This document shows, piece by piece, positions 63,685 through 64,000 of a stretch of 64,000 nucleotides of DNA (position 1 is its first letter; each line of letters opens with the position of its first letter). A program made the position numbers and the translations under genes. A model generated the notes under the pieces. It had not been told where the DNA came from and ran no database searches. It worked only from the letters and a program-made list of their open reading frames with translations. This DNA comes from Prochlorococcus sp. AG-355-N16. Lineage in GTDB: Bacteria; Cyanobacteriota; Cyanobacteriia; PCC-6307; Cyanobiaceae. The stretch is from NCBI GenBank assembly GCA_003278545.1, contig QCEF01000003.1, positions 62,001 to 126,000 of the forward strand, given 5' to 3'.

Positions 63685-64000
63685 GTGTCATTAATCGACT
63701 GGTTTGCCGCAAGGCGTAAAGATCAATTTGTTGGGAAAGTTTCCCAAGATACTGACGAAGGAGATGGTTTGTGGGTTAAATGTTCAGAGTGTTCGCAAGT
63801 AGCCTATAGAAAAGACCTAATTTCAAATTTCAATGTTTGTAGTAATTGTGGACACCACAATAGGATTAATAGCGATGAAAGGATAAATATAATTGCTGAT
63901 AAAAATTCATTCAAAGAATTTGATAGTTCACTAAGTCCTACAGATCCTTTGGGTTTTAAAGATAGAAGAGCGTATGCTGATCGAATTAAAGAAAGTCAAG
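63685..64000 (+). CDS. accD: acetyl-CoA carboxylase carboxyltransferase subunit beta, 3' end outside window
   Basis: N-terminal 105 codons of AccD, the zinc-ribbon subunit that transfers carboxyl to acetyl-CoA in fatty-acid synthesis. From GTG 63685: [20 protein letters not shown], then the zinc ribbon [14 protein letters not shown] and [20 protein letters not shown] with two CxxC pairs, and [20 protein letters not shown]. The rest continues past base 64000. The start could also be a nearby ATG-less TTG at 63684 in another frame, which I reject. Confidence 0.93.
   Translation, partial: MSLIDWFAARRKDQFVGKVSQDTDEGDGLWVKCSECSQVAYRKDLISNFNVCSNCGHHNRINSDERINIIADKNSFKEFDSSLSPTDPLGFKDRRAYADRIKESQ

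Overview
The window is a dense, very AT-rich (roughly 30% GC) bacterial chromosome segment whose gene content and order point to a marine picocyanobacterium, most likely a high-light-adapted Prochlorococcus. The clues are cyanobacteria-specific small families (DUF1816, DUF1830, DUF3288, DUF3464/PAM68, DUF3685/Ycf55, DUF3727), a glucosylglycerate gene set, urease next to the urea ABC transporter, a Crp/ferritin/Fut-type iron neighbourhood, the order leuB-prk-accD, tiny intergenic gaps and many one-helix proteins. No transposase, integrase, rRNA, CRISPR array or prophage was recognised. There is one tRNA, tRNA-Pro(GGG), at 21926-21999.

Layout. 1-9.5 kb: isoprenoid and rRNA-modification genes (ispE partial, rsmA, rlmH), an SOS-type umuDC operon behind a LexA-like box with an unknown HExxH protein attached, dnaG, a DMT exporter, ruvA, rpsO and a PAM68-like factor. 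9.5-19.3 kb, minus strand: dnaE, gatA, DUF1816, an SpoU methyltransferase, mini-RNase III, a STAS protein, carA, trpD, DUF3288. 19.4-24 kb: ABC exporter, msrA, tRNA-Pro, uppP and small membrane or secreted proteins. 24-28.9 kb: a glucosylglycerate cycle (gpgS facing an operon of GH13 phosphorylase, GpgP-like phosphatase and glycerate kinase). 28.9-39.2 kb: complete urease (ureABC, ureD, ureEFG) and urtABCDE behind an NtcA-type promoter.

39.2-48.6 kb is the accessory-looking part: many tiny unannotated ORFs, a ribbon-helix-helix regulator with repeated CARCACT motifs, a Rieske oxygenase / mini-membrane protein / orphan ABC ATPase operon, and an iron section (Crp-family regulator with two Fur-like boxes, ferritin, FutC-like ATPase, and a previously uncalled 40-residue Lys/Cys-rich peptide right behind a third Fur-like box). 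48.6-64 kb returns to core genes: nth, SDR proteins, a PPC-glutaredoxin fusion, pgsA, hisA, a co-oriented series of cyanobacterial conserved proteins, ruvX, proB, lpxD, leuB, a class I phosphoribulokinase and the start of accD.

The main physiological theme is life with scarce nitrogen and iron: urea capture and hydrolysis, a nitrogen-free compatible solute that can be recycled to glucose-1-P and 3-phosphoglycerate, and iron storage and import with visible Fur-type control. All assignments are from reading the sequence and family knowledge; no database search was run.
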